Part shown: positions 53,037 to 61,418 of the stretch, one piece after another | Position numbering within the stretch: the first letter of the stretch is position 1 | How the letters are laid out: the number at the start of each line of letters is the position of its first letter | Assembly: GCF_028877475.1 (NCBI RefSeq) | Contig: NZ_CP113527.1 | Location: 427,501-491,500, forward strand | Direction: 5' to 3' | From: Lysinibacillus irui | GTDB taxonomy: Bacteria; Bacillota; Bacilli; Bacillales_A; Planococcaceae | Length of the DNA: 64,000 nt | The notes under the pieces: generated by a model | Told to the model about the DNA's origin: nothing | Database searches by the model: none | Seen by the model: only the letters and a program-made list of their open reading frames with translations | Translations under genes and position numbers: made by a program

Positions 53037-53312
53037 ATGATTTGGTCACTTCTCATCAATGATTTATTCATCTTTGTCAGTACAATGGAATACTTTTGGC
53101 TATTAGCTTCTTTACTTTTAACTGTACTAAGTGTTCATTTGCATTTGTATTTAGTTAATAAAATAACCATTCAAGAAGTGAAGGACGAAGAGTTTGAAGT
53201 TGACTATAATATCACGAATACTTGGACTCCACCTATGTTAACGTGGTTTGTTCTTTGTATTAGAACGTCAGAAGATAATGAGGAAGAAAGTGTCTCTCCT
53301 AGTTTCATTTAA
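53037..53312 (+). CDS. MifM-like membrane leader peptide upstream of yidC (candidate arrest peptide)
   Basis: 91 aa. One membrane segment is at about residues 10-40 (LFIFVSTMEYFWLLASLLLTVL...). A polar stretch follows, then the C-terminal TWFVLCIRTSEDNEEES and a last SVSPSFI. The Trp about ten residues before an Asn-plus-acidic cluster recalls the arrest region of B. subtilis MifM (Trp, Arg, then NDEED), a 95-residue monitor of YidC activity that stalls its own ribosome. The codons for the last residues form one arm of a hairpin that buries the yidC ribosome site. AAGGAGG lies 6 nt before this ATG; an ATG one codon earlier is possible. Arrest itself cannot be seen in sequence. Confidence 0.7.
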   Translation: MIWSLLINDLFIFVSTMEYFWLLASLLLTVLSVHLHLYLVNKITIQEVKDEEFEVDYNITNTWTPPMLTWFVLCIRTSEDNEEESVSPSFI

Positions 53313-53327
53313 AGTTTAAACTAGGAG
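53296..53327 (+). promoter_or_regulatory. Hairpin sequestering the yidC Shine-Dalgarno
   Basis: CTCCTAGTTT (53296-53305, inside the leader ORF) pairs perfectly with AAACTAGGAG (53318-53327). The second arm contains five of six bases of the yidC AGGAGG. The leader stop codon is in the 12-nt loop. A ribosome held on the acidic cluster about 10 nt before the first arm would cover and open the stem. Confidence 0.8.
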
Positions 53328-53335
53328 GAATAGCA

Positions 53336-53968
53336 TTGTTAACATTTTTAGCACAACCTATCATTTACCTCATACATTTCATCCATTCTTTCACAGGAAG
53401 CTATGCGATTAGTGTTATTGGTATTACGATAGCGGTAAGATTAATGCTTATGCCGTTATTTATTCGATCGGCTCAACACCAAAAGCGTTCAAAAGAATTA
53501 ATGACGTCAATTAAGCCTGAATTAGATGCGCTAACTGCTAAGTTTAAGAATAGTAATAACGAATCTGAAAAAATAAAGGTTCAACATCAAATTCAGGAGT
53601 TAACAGCAGGTTCTTTAAAAAGTTCGTTATTAGGTTGTTTGCCAATCATTATTCAATTACCTATATTATTTTCACTGTATTATGCGATTAAACTAGATTC
53701 AGTTATCGCAAGTGAAAATTTCCTTTGGATGAATTTAGGTACGATAGATATTGGCATTTCGATGATTGCTTGTTTGATCTATTTAATTCAAAGCTGCATT
53801 TCTTTAGAAAAAAGCCAGCCATTAAATATGAAGGTTATGGTGTTCGTTAATCCAATCATGATCCTTATTTTTAGTTTGTTCAACCCTGCGATTATTCCAA
53901 TATACTGGACTGTTAGTGCTTTATTATTAATGATTCAACAATTGATTATAAAAAAAAGGTATAGATAG
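53336..53968 (+). CDS. yidC: YidC/Oxa1-family membrane protein insertase (YidC2-like, no lipoprotein signal)
   Basis: 210 aa. The catalytic Arg of the first core helix is in ITIAVRLMLMPLF, followed by the cytoplasmic coiled-coil hairpin and LLGCLPIIIQLPILFSLYYAI, then three more helices. The family inserts membrane proteins. It is short: most Bacillales copies are 250-280 aa with an N-terminal lipoprotein signal, which is absent here. The TTG start has AGGAGG 7 nt ahead, inside the hairpin described above. Translation is thus expected to depend on the leader ORF. Confidence 0.9.
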   Translation: MLTFLAQPIIYLIHFIHSFTGSYAISVIGITIAVRLMLMPLFIRSAQHQKRSKELMTSIKPELDALTAKFKNSNNESEKIKVQHQIQELTAGSLKSSLLGCLPIIIQLPILFSLYYAIKLDSVIASENFLWMNLGTIDIGISMIACLIYLIQSCISLEKSQPLNMKVMVFVNPIMILIFSLFNPAIIPIYWTVSALLLMIQQLIIKKRYR

Positions 53969-53976
53969 AATGATAA

Positions 53977-54012
53977 AGTCCTCTCTTAATAAAGGGAGGA
54001 TTTTTAATTTTT
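53977..54012 (+). terminator. Terminator of yidC
   Basis: TCCTCTCTT/AAGGGAGGA stem, then TTTTTAATTTTT. Confidence 0.78.
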
Positions 54013-54122
54013 CCATATAAACACAGCAGATGTGTTCTAGTTGACTTCTACCTTGAAAAAACATCCGTATTCATCCTATAATAAAAAGGTTATAGTAAAA
54101 GACTAAAAAGGGAGCGTCCGTT

Positions 54123-54554
54123 ATGGCGAACGATGTAAGATCGCAAGTGAACATTAAGCTCATTTCTACAATTCATCCAAGCGATGGAGAGTCCGAAAGT
54201 TATGAAATGTGGCTTAAAGGGCAGCTACTTGAAAAAGCAGGAAGCTTGTATTTGAAATATGAAGAGGTGCAGGAGGATAAAACCATCCGCACAACGATGA
54301 AATTAGGTCAAGAGAAGGCACTCATTATGCGTGCTGGAGCGGTTAATATGCGGTTACCACTTAACATAATTGAACAACAAATGGGACATTATGAGAGTGA
54401 GTTCGGTTCCATGCCACTCGTTATAGATACGAAGAAAATGACATTTACGAAGCAGGCAGTAGGCGGAGATTTCCATGTACAGTACGATTTACTAATGGGT
54501 GGGCAATCCGTTGGCAACTATACATTAGATATTACATTTACGGAGGTACAATGA
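54123..54554 (+). CDS. ywiB: DUF1934 beta-barrel protein (YwiB)
   Basis: 143 aa. Opens [25 protein letters not shown] and ends [17 protein letters not shown], the DUF1934 pattern. Function unknown. The stop overlaps the argS start, a conserved arrangement in Bacillales. Confidence 0.85.
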   Translation: MANDVRSQVNIKLISTIHPSDGESESYEMWLKGQLLEKAGSLYLKYEEVQEDKTIRTTMKLGQEKALIMRAGAVNMRLPLNIIEQQMGHYESEFGSMPLVIDTKKMTFTKQAVGGDFHVQYDLLMGGQSVGNYTLDITFTEVQ

Positions 54555-56221
54555 TGAACGCAGTAGAACAAGTACAACAGGCTATAAAAGCAGCACTAGC
54601 TCAAGCTGTTGAAAAAGCTGGCTTAGTGGAGGCTGGCACAGAATTAACGATTCACCTGGAAACACCAAAGGATAAAGCAAATGGTGACTATGCAACTAAC
54701 ATTGCGATGCAATTAACGAAGCTTGCTAAAAAGCCACCACGTGCCATTGCAGAAGCTATTTTAGAAAACCTTGATACAGCTGGAACAGATATCGAAAAAA
54801 TCGACATTGCTGGTCCTGGTTTCATGAATATTACCGTGCGTAAAGATTTCCTAACAGGGGTAGTTACACAGGTCCTTGAGCAAGGCGCTGACTATGGTCG
54901 TTCAAATGCTGGCGCAGGTGAAAAAATTCAAGTGGAGTTCGTTTCTGCGAACCCTACAGGGGATCTTCATTTAGGACATGCGCGTGGAGCATCTGTCGGA
55001 GATTCATTGTGTAATGTATTAGATATGGCTGGTTACAATGTCTCACGTGAGTACTATATTAATGATGCAGGAAATCAAATTAATAACCTTGCTTATTCAT
55101 TAGAAGCACGCTATAAGCAAGCGTTAGGACTAGATGCTGAAATGCCAGAGGACGGCTACCATGGCCAAGATATTATTGATATCGCTGGCAAGCTTGTGAA
55201 AGAGCATGGGGATGCTATTCTTGCAAAATCAGATGAAGAGCGTTTTGCATTCTTCCGCCAGCACGGTTTGGCGTTGGAATTAGATAAATTAAAAACAGAC
55301 TTAGCAAACTTCCGCGTGAACTTTGATGTTTGGTATTCAGAAACATCTCTATATGAAAACGGTAAAATTGAAGTAGCTTTAGATAAATTAAAAGCAAATG
55401 GCCATGTGTTTGAAGAGGATGGTGCCACTTGGTTCCGCTCTACAACATTTGGGGATGATAAAGACCGTGTGTTAATTAAAAATGATGGGTCTTTCACATA
55501 TTTAACGCCAGATATTGCTTACCATGAGGATAAAATTGTTCGTGGCTTCGATAAGTTAATCAATATTTGGGGAGCTGACCACCACGGGTATATTCCACGT
55601 ATGAAAGCAGCGATTCAAGCACTTGGCTATGATCGCGATACATTAGAAGTTGAAGTGATTCAAATGGTTCAGCTTTATAAAAACGGAGAAAAATTCAAGA
55701 TGTCTAAACGTACAGGGAACGCAGTAACGATGCGTGAGCTTGTTGAAGAGGTAGGCCTTGACGCAGTTCGTTACTTCTTCGTGAAAACAGCTGGCGATTC
55801 TCATATGGACTTTGATCTTGATCTTGCTGTATCACAATCTAATGAAAACCCAGTGTACTATGCACAATATGCACATGCACGTATTTCGTCTATTTTACGT
55901 TCAGCAAATGAGCAAGGTTTTGCTGCCACAACAGAACATTTGAATCTGTTAACAGCAGAAAAAGAAATTGATTTACTGAAAAAAATCGGCGATTTCCCGA
56001 GAGTGGTTGCTGAAGCAGCGAAACACCGTACACCTCACCGTATCGCAAACTATATTCAAGAAACAGCAGCTGCATTCCATAGTTTCTATAATGCAGAAAA
56101 AGTATTAGATGCTTCAAACAAAGAATTAACAGAGGCTCGTTTAGCATTAATTACAGCTGTACGCACAACAATTGCCAACGCACTGCGTTTAATCGGCGTA
56201 TCTGCACCAGAAAAAATGTAA
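54554..56221 (+). CDS. argS: Arginyl-tRNA synthetase
   Basis: 555 aa class I synthetase. The HIGH motif is [12 protein letters not shown] and the KMSKS motif reads [11 protein letters not shown]. The N-terminal Add-1 domain begins at NAVEQVQQ and the C-terminal DALR anticodon domain is present ([16 protein letters not shown]). GGAGG lies 7 nt before this ATG, and an ATG 3 nt earlier is less well spaced. Confidence 0.97.
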   Translation: MNAVEQVQQAIKAALAQAVEKAGLVEAGTELTIHLETPKDKANGDYATNIAMQLTKLAKKPPRAIAEAILENLDTAGTDIEKIDIAGPGFMNITVRKDFLTGVVTQVLEQGADYGRSNAGAGEKIQVEFVSANPTGDLHLGHARGASVGDSLCNVLDMAGYNVSREYYINDAGNQINNLAYSLEARYKQALGLDAEMPEDGYHGQDIIDIAGKLVKEHGDAILAKSDEERFAFFRQHGLALELDKLKTDLANFRVNFDVWYSETSLYENGKIEVALDKLKANGHVFEEDGATWFRSTTFGDDKDRVLIKNDGSFTYLTPDIAYHEDKIVRGFDKLINIWGADHHGYIPRMKAAIQALGYDRDTLEVEVIQMVQLYKNGEKFKMSKRTGNAVTMRELVEEVGLDAVRYFFVKTAGDSHMDFDLDLAVSQSNENPVYYAQYAHARISSILRSANEQGFAATTEHLNLLTAEKEIDLLKKIGDFPRVVAEAAKHRTPHRIANYIQETAAAFHSFYNAEKVLDASNKELTEARLALITAVRTTIANALRLIGVSAPEKM

Positions 56222-56228
56222 TCCTTTT

Positions 56229-56265
56229 TAAGCTCCTAACATGAAATGTGTTAGGGGCTTTTTTG
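56229..56265 (+). terminator. Terminator of argS
   Basis: AAGCTCCTAAC/GTTAGGGGCTT (one G-U) followed by TTTT. Confidence 0.82.
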
Positions 56266-56394
56266 ATGGATAAAAAGCGAAAAGTGAGCGATAGATTTCT
56301 AAAAGTGACGGATAGAGCAATGAAAATGATGGATAAAGCTCCAAAAGTGGTGGATAGAGCACTGAAAATGTCTGATAAACCTACAACTGAATGA
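56266..56394 (+). repeat. Degenerate 21-nt tandem repeat encoding a heptad peptide
   Basis: Five and a part units of 21 nt follow the argS terminator. In one frame they read MDKKRKV-SDRFLKV-TDRAMKM-MDKAPKV-VDRALKM-SDKPTTE, with consensus xD(K/R)xxK(V/M), then stop. The DNA unit is near GATAGAGC..NAAAAGTG. The frame has no proper ribosome site. I recall similar 21-nt units in gaps of other Bacillaceae genomes; whether they are translated is unknown. Confidence 0.6.
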
Positions 56395-56452
56395 AGAGAA
56401 CACTAGATTATCTGCTTCACTCTTAATTTTTCTGGAAATTTCGAAAATTTTG

Positions 56453-56483
56453 TTGAACTTTACGTTAACGTCAATGGTATACT
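56453..56483 (+). promoter_or_regulatory. MerR-type promoter with 19-nt spacer and palindromic operator
   Basis: TTGAAC and TATACT are 19 nt apart, the stretched spacing of MerR-controlled promoters. The spacer holds the inverted repeat TTACGTTAACGTCAA, similar to operators of MerR-family fatty/branched acid regulators. Confidence 0.8.
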
Positions 56484-56506
56484 GTTGCCAATTAGGAGAG
56501 GGGGGG

Positions 56507-56902
56507 ATGGCTTTGATAACAATTCAGGAGGTAGCAAAGCAGTTTAATGTGTCAACACGTACTATTCGTTATTATGAGGAACTTGGTCTTCTTTGTCCCC
56601 ATCGTTCATCTACCAATCAACGAACCTTTTCAAGGAAAGAATTGGCGAAGCTCAAGCTTATATTCAGAGGAAAGCGTTACGGCTTTTCGTTAGAAGAAAT
56701 TAAGGAAATGGTTTTACTGTTTGATTTTGATCGTTCGGGTATTCAGCAATTGGAGCGAACCGTTGAATACGGAGAACAAAAAATTCAAGAGATAGATCAC
56801 AAAATAGCCGAGCTTACACAAATGAAGCAGGAGTTACAACAAATGCATAGCATGTTTAATGAAAAATTAGCGACTTTAAAGGGAGAGATGCACGATGAAT
56901 AG
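56507..56902 (+). CDS. MerR-family transcriptional regulator
   Basis: 131 aa. The N-terminal helix-turn-helix reads TIQEVAKQFNVSTRTIRYYEELGLL, followed by the wing and a long coiled-coil dimerisation helix. No Cys ligand set of metal sensors is visible. It probably controls its own operon of acyl-CoA synthetase and acyl-CoA dehydrogenase, like LiuR/FadR-type MerR proteins. The ATG follows GGAGAGGGGGGG; a TTG two codons later is possible. Confidence 0.88.
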   Translation: MALITIQEVAKQFNVSTRTIRYYEELGLLCPHRSSTNQRTFSRKELAKLKLIFRGKRYGFSLEEIKEMVLLFDFDRSGIQQLERTVEYGEQKIQEIDHKIAELTQMKQELQQMHSMFNEKLATLKGEMHDE

Positions 56903-58397
56903 TTCCAATTTGTTAGCACGTAATGCCCGTAAGTATCCAAAAAAAGAAGCCGTTATTTGTCATGGCAGAAGAGTGAATTACCTTGATTTAGATGAGCAAG
57001 TGACGCGATTTAGTCATGCCTTGCTGGAGCAAGGAGTAAAGCAGGGTGATAAGATTTTAATCTTTATGCCGAACACTTTAGAGTTTGTTGTGAGTTATTT
57101 TGCCATTCAGCGTATCGGAGCTATTGTTGTTCCAGTTAATGCGAAATTTACATTGCAGGAGGTCGAATATGTGGCGCAGCATGCCGAAGCGAAAGCCATT
57201 GTCGTTCATGAGGCCATTTTTACTGCAGTCGAGCATCTAGCTATTGTCCCAATAAAAATTAAAACAGGCTCAGAAAAAGCAGGCTGGCTTCATTATGAAA
57301 CGATGATACAAGATGCTAGTACACAACTGATAGATTGTCAGCTTCATGAAGATGACGCTTCGACTATTTTGTATACTTCAGGTACAACAGGTAAACCAAA
57401 GGGTGTGTTATTTAGCTATCGTAATATATTAACAGTGGCACAAATGATAGCGGTTGAAATGGAAGTTAAGCCTGAGAGTCGGATTTTGCTCATGATGCCA
57501 TTAACACACTCGGCACCATTGCATTTATTTTTAATGGCAGGCGTATTAGTAGGTTCGACAAATGTGTTAACACCAACTTTTACTCCTGATCTATTTATTG
57601 ATTCAATTGAACAGGAAAAAACAACGCATTTCTTTGGTGCACCTGTTGCTTATCTATTAACAGCGCAGATGCCAAGATTGAAATCAGCTGATTTGTCTTC
57701 AATGAAGTGGTGGGTCTATGGTGGTGCACCCTTATCCCAGCAAGAGGTTCGTTTCATTCAACAAGCATTTCGAACAAGTAATTTAACTTGTGTGTATGGC
57801 TTAACGGAGGCGGGACCAAGTGGCTCATTATTGTTTGGGAAGGAACATGAAACAAAGGCAGGTAGTATTGGTCAGCGGGCCCCGCTTGGTACAGAATTAA
57901 AAATTGTCAATGATAATGGAGAAGATGTAAGTGTTGGTGAAGTAGGGGAAATTGTATTACTAGGTGAGGGGAATATGCTTGGCTACTACAAGAATGAGGT
58001 AGCGACTAATGCGGCCTTTATAAATGGTTGGTTGAAAACAGGGGACTTAGCTCGAATGGATGAGGACGGCTTTATTTGGATTGTTGATCGGAAAAAAGAT
58101 GTGATTATTTCGGGCGGTGTCAATATTTATCCGAAAGAAATAGAAGATTGCCTATTAGGCTATGAGGGCATATTTGAAGTGGCAGTTATTGGTGTACCAC
58201 ATCCGCAATGGGGAGAAACGGTGAAGGCGGTTTATTCTGCTAATCAAGAAATTAATGAAAATGCTTTAAAAGAATATTTAGAGGACCATCTTGCGAAGTA
58301 TAAAATTCCACGCATTTTTGAAAAAGTGAAAGCGCTACCACGAAATGCTTCAGGCAAAATTTTAAAACAATCCTTGAAGGGACAAGAGGTGAGATAG
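56895..58397 (+). CDS. Acyl-CoA synthetase (AMP-forming)
   Basis: 500 aa, ANL superfamily. The P-loop-like TILYTSGTTGKPKGVLFS, the A5 motif VYGLTEAGPS, A8 WLKTGDLARMDEDGFIWIVDRKKD and the A10 Lys in LPRNASGKILKQ are intact. Activates a carboxylic acid to acyl-CoA; chain length unknown. The start overlaps the merR stop. Confidence 0.9.
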   Translation: MNSSNLLARNARKYPKKEAVICHGRRVNYLDLDEQVTRFSHALLEQGVKQGDKILIFMPNTLEFVVSYFAIQRIGAIVVPVNAKFTLQEVEYVAQHAEAKAIVVHEAIFTAVEHLAIVPIKIKTGSEKAGWLHYETMIQDASTQLIDCQLHEDDASTILYTSGTTGKPKGVLFSYRNILTVAQMIAVEMEVKPESRILLMMPLTHSAPLHLFLMAGVLVGSTNVLTPTFTPDLFIDSIEQEKTTHFFGAPVAYLLTAQMPRLKSADLSSMKWWVYGGAPLSQQEVRFIQQAFRTSNLTCVYGLTEAGPSGSLLFGKEHETKAGSIGQRAPLGTELKIVNDNGEDVSVGEVGEIVLLGEGNMLGYYKNEVATNAAFINGWLKTGDLARMDEDGFIWIVDRKKDVIISGGVNIYPKEIEDCLLGYEGIFEVAVIGVPHPQWGETVKAVYSANQEINENALKEYLEDHLAKYKIPRIFEKVKALPRNASGKILKQSLKGQEVR

Positions 58398-58398
58398 T

Positions 58399-60066
58399 AT
58401 GAAAGTTTTACAACAGGAGAAAACGCGGCCGACGAATTTTTTTACAGATGATGAGACGCTCCAAAAAGTGATAGAAATGATGTTAGATCAAGAGTTTTTA
58501 TCCTACGCAAAGCAAGAGCTAGCGGATTTCGGGGAGCTATGTGCAGGTGATATTGATGCAAGAGCGAAACATACAGATCGACAGGGGGAGCCTCGCCTTC
58601 AAAGGTATGATGCTTATGGTGAAGAGATATCAGAGGTTTGGGTCAATGATGGCTACAAAAAAACAATTGAGGAGACATATAATACAGGCATTGTTGGCTA
58701 CGTGCACAAGGATATTCCGCAGCTAGGGCGCAAAGGAAATTATGTCTATAGCTTTGCGCAAGGCTATTTGCTGTCCCATGCAGAGCCAGGTTTTTATTGT
58801 CCTGTGACATTAACAATGGCTACTGCCTATCTATTAGATCATTATGCTGATGACGAGGTTAAACAGCGTTTCTTACCACATGTTTGTGCAACAGGTGATA
58901 CAGAGTTATATGAAGGAGCAACATTTTTAACTGAACGTCAAGGGGGCTCAGATGTAGGGGCGAATGTTGTGGAAGCGAGAAGGGAAGGCAATGAATTTCG
59001 CCTCTATGGTGAAAAATACTTCGCTTCCAATGCCGGTATGTGTGGGGTAGCAATGGTGTTGGCACGTCTAGAAGGTGCACAAGCAGGCTCTAAAGGATTA
59101 ACCTTATTTGCTGTTCCTTGGCGTAAAGAAGACGGAACGGCAAATCATCTACGTATTCGACGACTAAAAGATAAGTTGGGTGTTCGGGCAGTTCCATCTG
59201 GTGAGGTTGAATTTGATGGTGCACTTGCTTATGTTGTAGGTGAACAAAGTAAGGGGATTTATTATATGCTGGAGGCACTGAATCTCTCAAGAATTTGCAA
59301 TGCCGTAGCATCGATTGGGATTATGCGTCGAGGTTTCTTAGAGGCGAAGCATTATGTGACAAATCGATATGCATTTGGCAAGCCTTTAACACAATACCCA
59401 ATGATTCAAGATACATTAGGGAAATTTGCAGCTAAGCTACATGTAGAAGTAGCGACCGTTTTTGATCTTATTCAATTATACGATAAAGTAACGAATGGGC
59501 ATGGAACACAACAAGATGTTATTATGAATCGTTTATATATTGCCATTATGAAAAAGGAAACGGCAGAGCAAGCGGTTCATTATGCTAGTGAAGCAATTGA
59601 ATTACATGGTGGCAATGGTTATATTGAGGACTTTGTGACACCGCGCTTACTGAGAGATGCTCAAGTGTTGACGGTATGGGAGGGCACGGCTAATATTCTG
59701 GCGTTAGAGCTTATTCGGTTAGTGGATAAGTTTCAGGCACATGAGCTTTTTGTCAATGAGATGGAAGAACGGTTAGAAAAATTAACAGATAGCGCTTTGG
59801 TGCAAATTGTGAGAGAGCAATTGGTGAAACTAGCTGGGATCTTACAAATTTTTAGTGCTTTAGATGATGCCACGAAAACATTTGAAGCAAAAGATGTTGC
59901 AAAGAAAATGGCGCTGTTATATGAAAGTGTCGTAGCAGTTGAATGGGCGCAAAAATTTGGTGGAAAGTATGAAAAGCTTGCGGACGTTTATTTAGAACAG
60001 GCATGGTCATTGCGACAAATTGGAGATCAGATGAAAACCGTACAATATTTTTCTGATATTGTATAG
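58399..60066 (+). CDS. Acyl-CoA dehydrogenase (AidB-like long form)
   Basis: 555 aa flavoprotein. The FAD region ATFLTERQGGSDVGAN, LNLSRICNAVASIGIMRRGF and the LHGGNGYIEDFVTPRLLRDAQVLTVWEGTANI block match the AidB/long-form branch. The catalytic base is expected near the last block. It would oxidise the acyl-CoA made by the synthetase encoded before it. It is 2 nt downstream of that gene, so the three genes are one operon. Confidence 0.9.
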   Translation: MKVLQQEKTRPTNFFTDDETLQKVIEMMLDQEFLSYAKQELADFGELCAGDIDARAKHTDRQGEPRLQRYDAYGEEISEVWVNDGYKKTIEETYNTGIVGYVHKDIPQLGRKGNYVYSFAQGYLLSHAEPGFYCPVTLTMATAYLLDHYADDEVKQRFLPHVCATGDTELYEGATFLTERQGGSDVGANVVEARREGNEFRLYGEKYFASNAGMCGVAMVLARLEGAQAGSKGLTLFAVPWRKEDGTANHLRIRRLKDKLGVRAVPSGEVEFDGALAYVVGEQSKGIYYMLEALNLSRICNAVASIGIMRRGFLEAKHYVTNRYAFGKPLTQYPMIQDTLGKFAAKLHVEVATVFDLIQLYDKVTNGHGTQQDVIMNRLYIAIMKKETAEQAVHYASEAIELHGGNGYIEDFVTPRLLRDAQVLTVWEGTANILALELIRLVDKFQAHELFVNEMEERLEKLTDSALVQIVREQLVKLAGILQIFSALDDATKTFEAKDVAKKMALLYESVVAVEWAQKFGGKYEKLADVYLEQAWSLRQIGDQMKTVQYFSDIV

Positions 60067-60072
60067 AAGCTA

Positions 60073-60104
60073 GAAGTCGTCTTGAATAGGGGCGACTTTT
60101 TTTC
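60073..60104 (+). terminator. Terminator of the acyl-CoA operon
   Basis: AAGTCGTC/GGCGACTT with a loop of 9 nt, then TTTTT. Confidence 0.8.
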
Positions 60105-60134
60105 GTTTTCATGTATAATAAAATCAACTGAATA

Positions 60135-60299
60135 GTATAAAGGTTCTTTACTTAAGTAAAGTGAAAAGGGAAAACGGTGTAATTCCGATGCGGTCCCGCC
60201 ACTGTAAATGTGAGTTTTTTCAAAAGATGCCACTGATGATATTCGGGAAGGCTTGAAAAGACGTAATAAGCATAAGCCAGGAGACCTGCCTTTATAGTA
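60135..60299 (+). promoter_or_regulatory. Cobalamin (AdoCbl) riboswitch
   Basis: Conserved blocks follow in order: AAAAGGGAA, GGTGTAATTCCG, ATGCGGTCCCGCCACTGTAA and GCCAGGAGACCTGCC. A closing P1 helix joins TATAAAGG at 60136 with CCTTTATA at 60290. It controls the B12 uptake operon. Confidence 0.95.
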
Positions 60300-60311
60300 T
60301 AGACATAACAG

Positions 60312-60396
60312 CCTACGAGGATAGGGTGGTGGATTTTGTATCAGTTCTTTGGTGCAATGTTAACCCCTCATCATTCGTAGATTAGGGGTCTTATTT
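60312..60396 (+). terminator. Expression platform after the cobalamin riboswitch
   Basis: ACCCCT/AGGGGT forms a short stem followed by CTTATTT. CTACGA near 60314 can pair with TCGTAG at 60376, an alternative fold that could be the antiterminator. The exact switch is uncertain. Confidence 0.45.
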
Positions 60397-60449
60397 GTGT
60401 AGGAGAATTTCTGCCCAAATAAAGCACAGATCAACGAAGGAGGATTCAC

Positions 60450-61418
60450 ATGAAGAAATTTTGGAAGATAGGATTATCAGCATTTTTAACACTAGGGTTG
60501 CTAGCTGCCTGTGGCCAAGAGGAGAAAAACGACAAGTCGTCTAATGAACCGCAAACACAGCAAGAGACATCACAGGTGGACGAAGCAACTTTCCCAATGA
60601 CCATAACAGATGCCATTGGCAAGGATATAACACTAGAAGCTCCTCCAGAGAAAATTGTTTCACTTATTCCAAGTAATACTGAAATATTATTTAGCCTTGG
60701 TTTAAAAGATGAAATAGTAGGGGTTACAGACAACGATGATTATCCACCAGAGGTAGCTGAAAAGGAAAAGGTTGGCGGTATGGAATACAATATTGAAAAA
60801 ATTATTGCCCTCAACCCAGATATCGTTTTTTCACATGAATCTAGCATGTCTCTTTCAGAAGCAGCGATTGAACAGCTTGAGTCAGCGGGTGTAAAAGTAT
60901 TTGTCGTCAATAATGCACAAGATTTTAATGAGACATACACGACGATTGAGCAGCTTGGTCGAGCTACAGGGAAATTGCCAGAGGCTGAAGAAGTTATTGC
61001 CAACATGAAGGCGAAGGTAGAAGAAGTGCTGGCCAAAGTAAAAGATGTTGAACCAAAGAAAGTGCTAGTAGAAGCATCTGATGAGCCAGATATCTATACA
61101 GCTGGGAATGGTACGTTTATGAACGCGATGCTTGAAATGATCCATGCAGAAAATGTAGCGGCAGATGCTGATGATTGGTATAAAATTGATGCAGAACAGA
61201 TTATCGCTAAAAATCCAGATGTCATCGTGGTGACATATCACTATGTACCAGATATTTTAACTAAAATACCACAGCGTGCTGGCTTCGATACAATTAATGC
61301 TGTGAAAAATAAAGCAATTGTACAAGTAGATGAAAACACAACAAGTCGTCAAGGTCCTCGTTTAGGAGAAGGTCTTGAAGAATTAGCAAAAGCGATCTAT
61401 CCAGAGGTATTTAAGTGA
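60450..61418 (+). CDS. btuF: Cobalamin ABC transporter substrate-binding lipoprotein (BtuF-like)
   Basis: 322 aa. Lipobox LLAACG. The domain begins FPMTITDAIGKDITLEAPPEKIVSLIPSNTEILFSLGL, the helical-backbone binding protein type of class III. The B12 riboswitch in front identifies corrinoids as ligand. GAAGGAGGAT is ahead of the ATG. Confidence 0.9.
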   Translation: MKKFWKIGLSAFLTLGLLAACGQEEKNDKSSNEPQTQQETSQVDEATFPMTITDAIGKDITLEAPPEKIVSLIPSNTEILFSLGLKDEIVGVTDNDDYPPEVAEKEKVGGMEYNIEKIIALNPDIVFSHESSMSLSEAAIEQLESAGVKVFVVNNAQDFNETYTTIEQLGRATGKLPEAEEVIANMKAKVEEVLAKVKDVEPKKVLVEASDEPDIYTAGNGTFMNAMLEMIHAENVAADADDWYKIDAEQIIAKNPDVIVVTYHYVPDILTKIPQRAGFDTINAVKNKAIVQVDENTTSRQGPRLGEGLEELAKAIYPEVFK

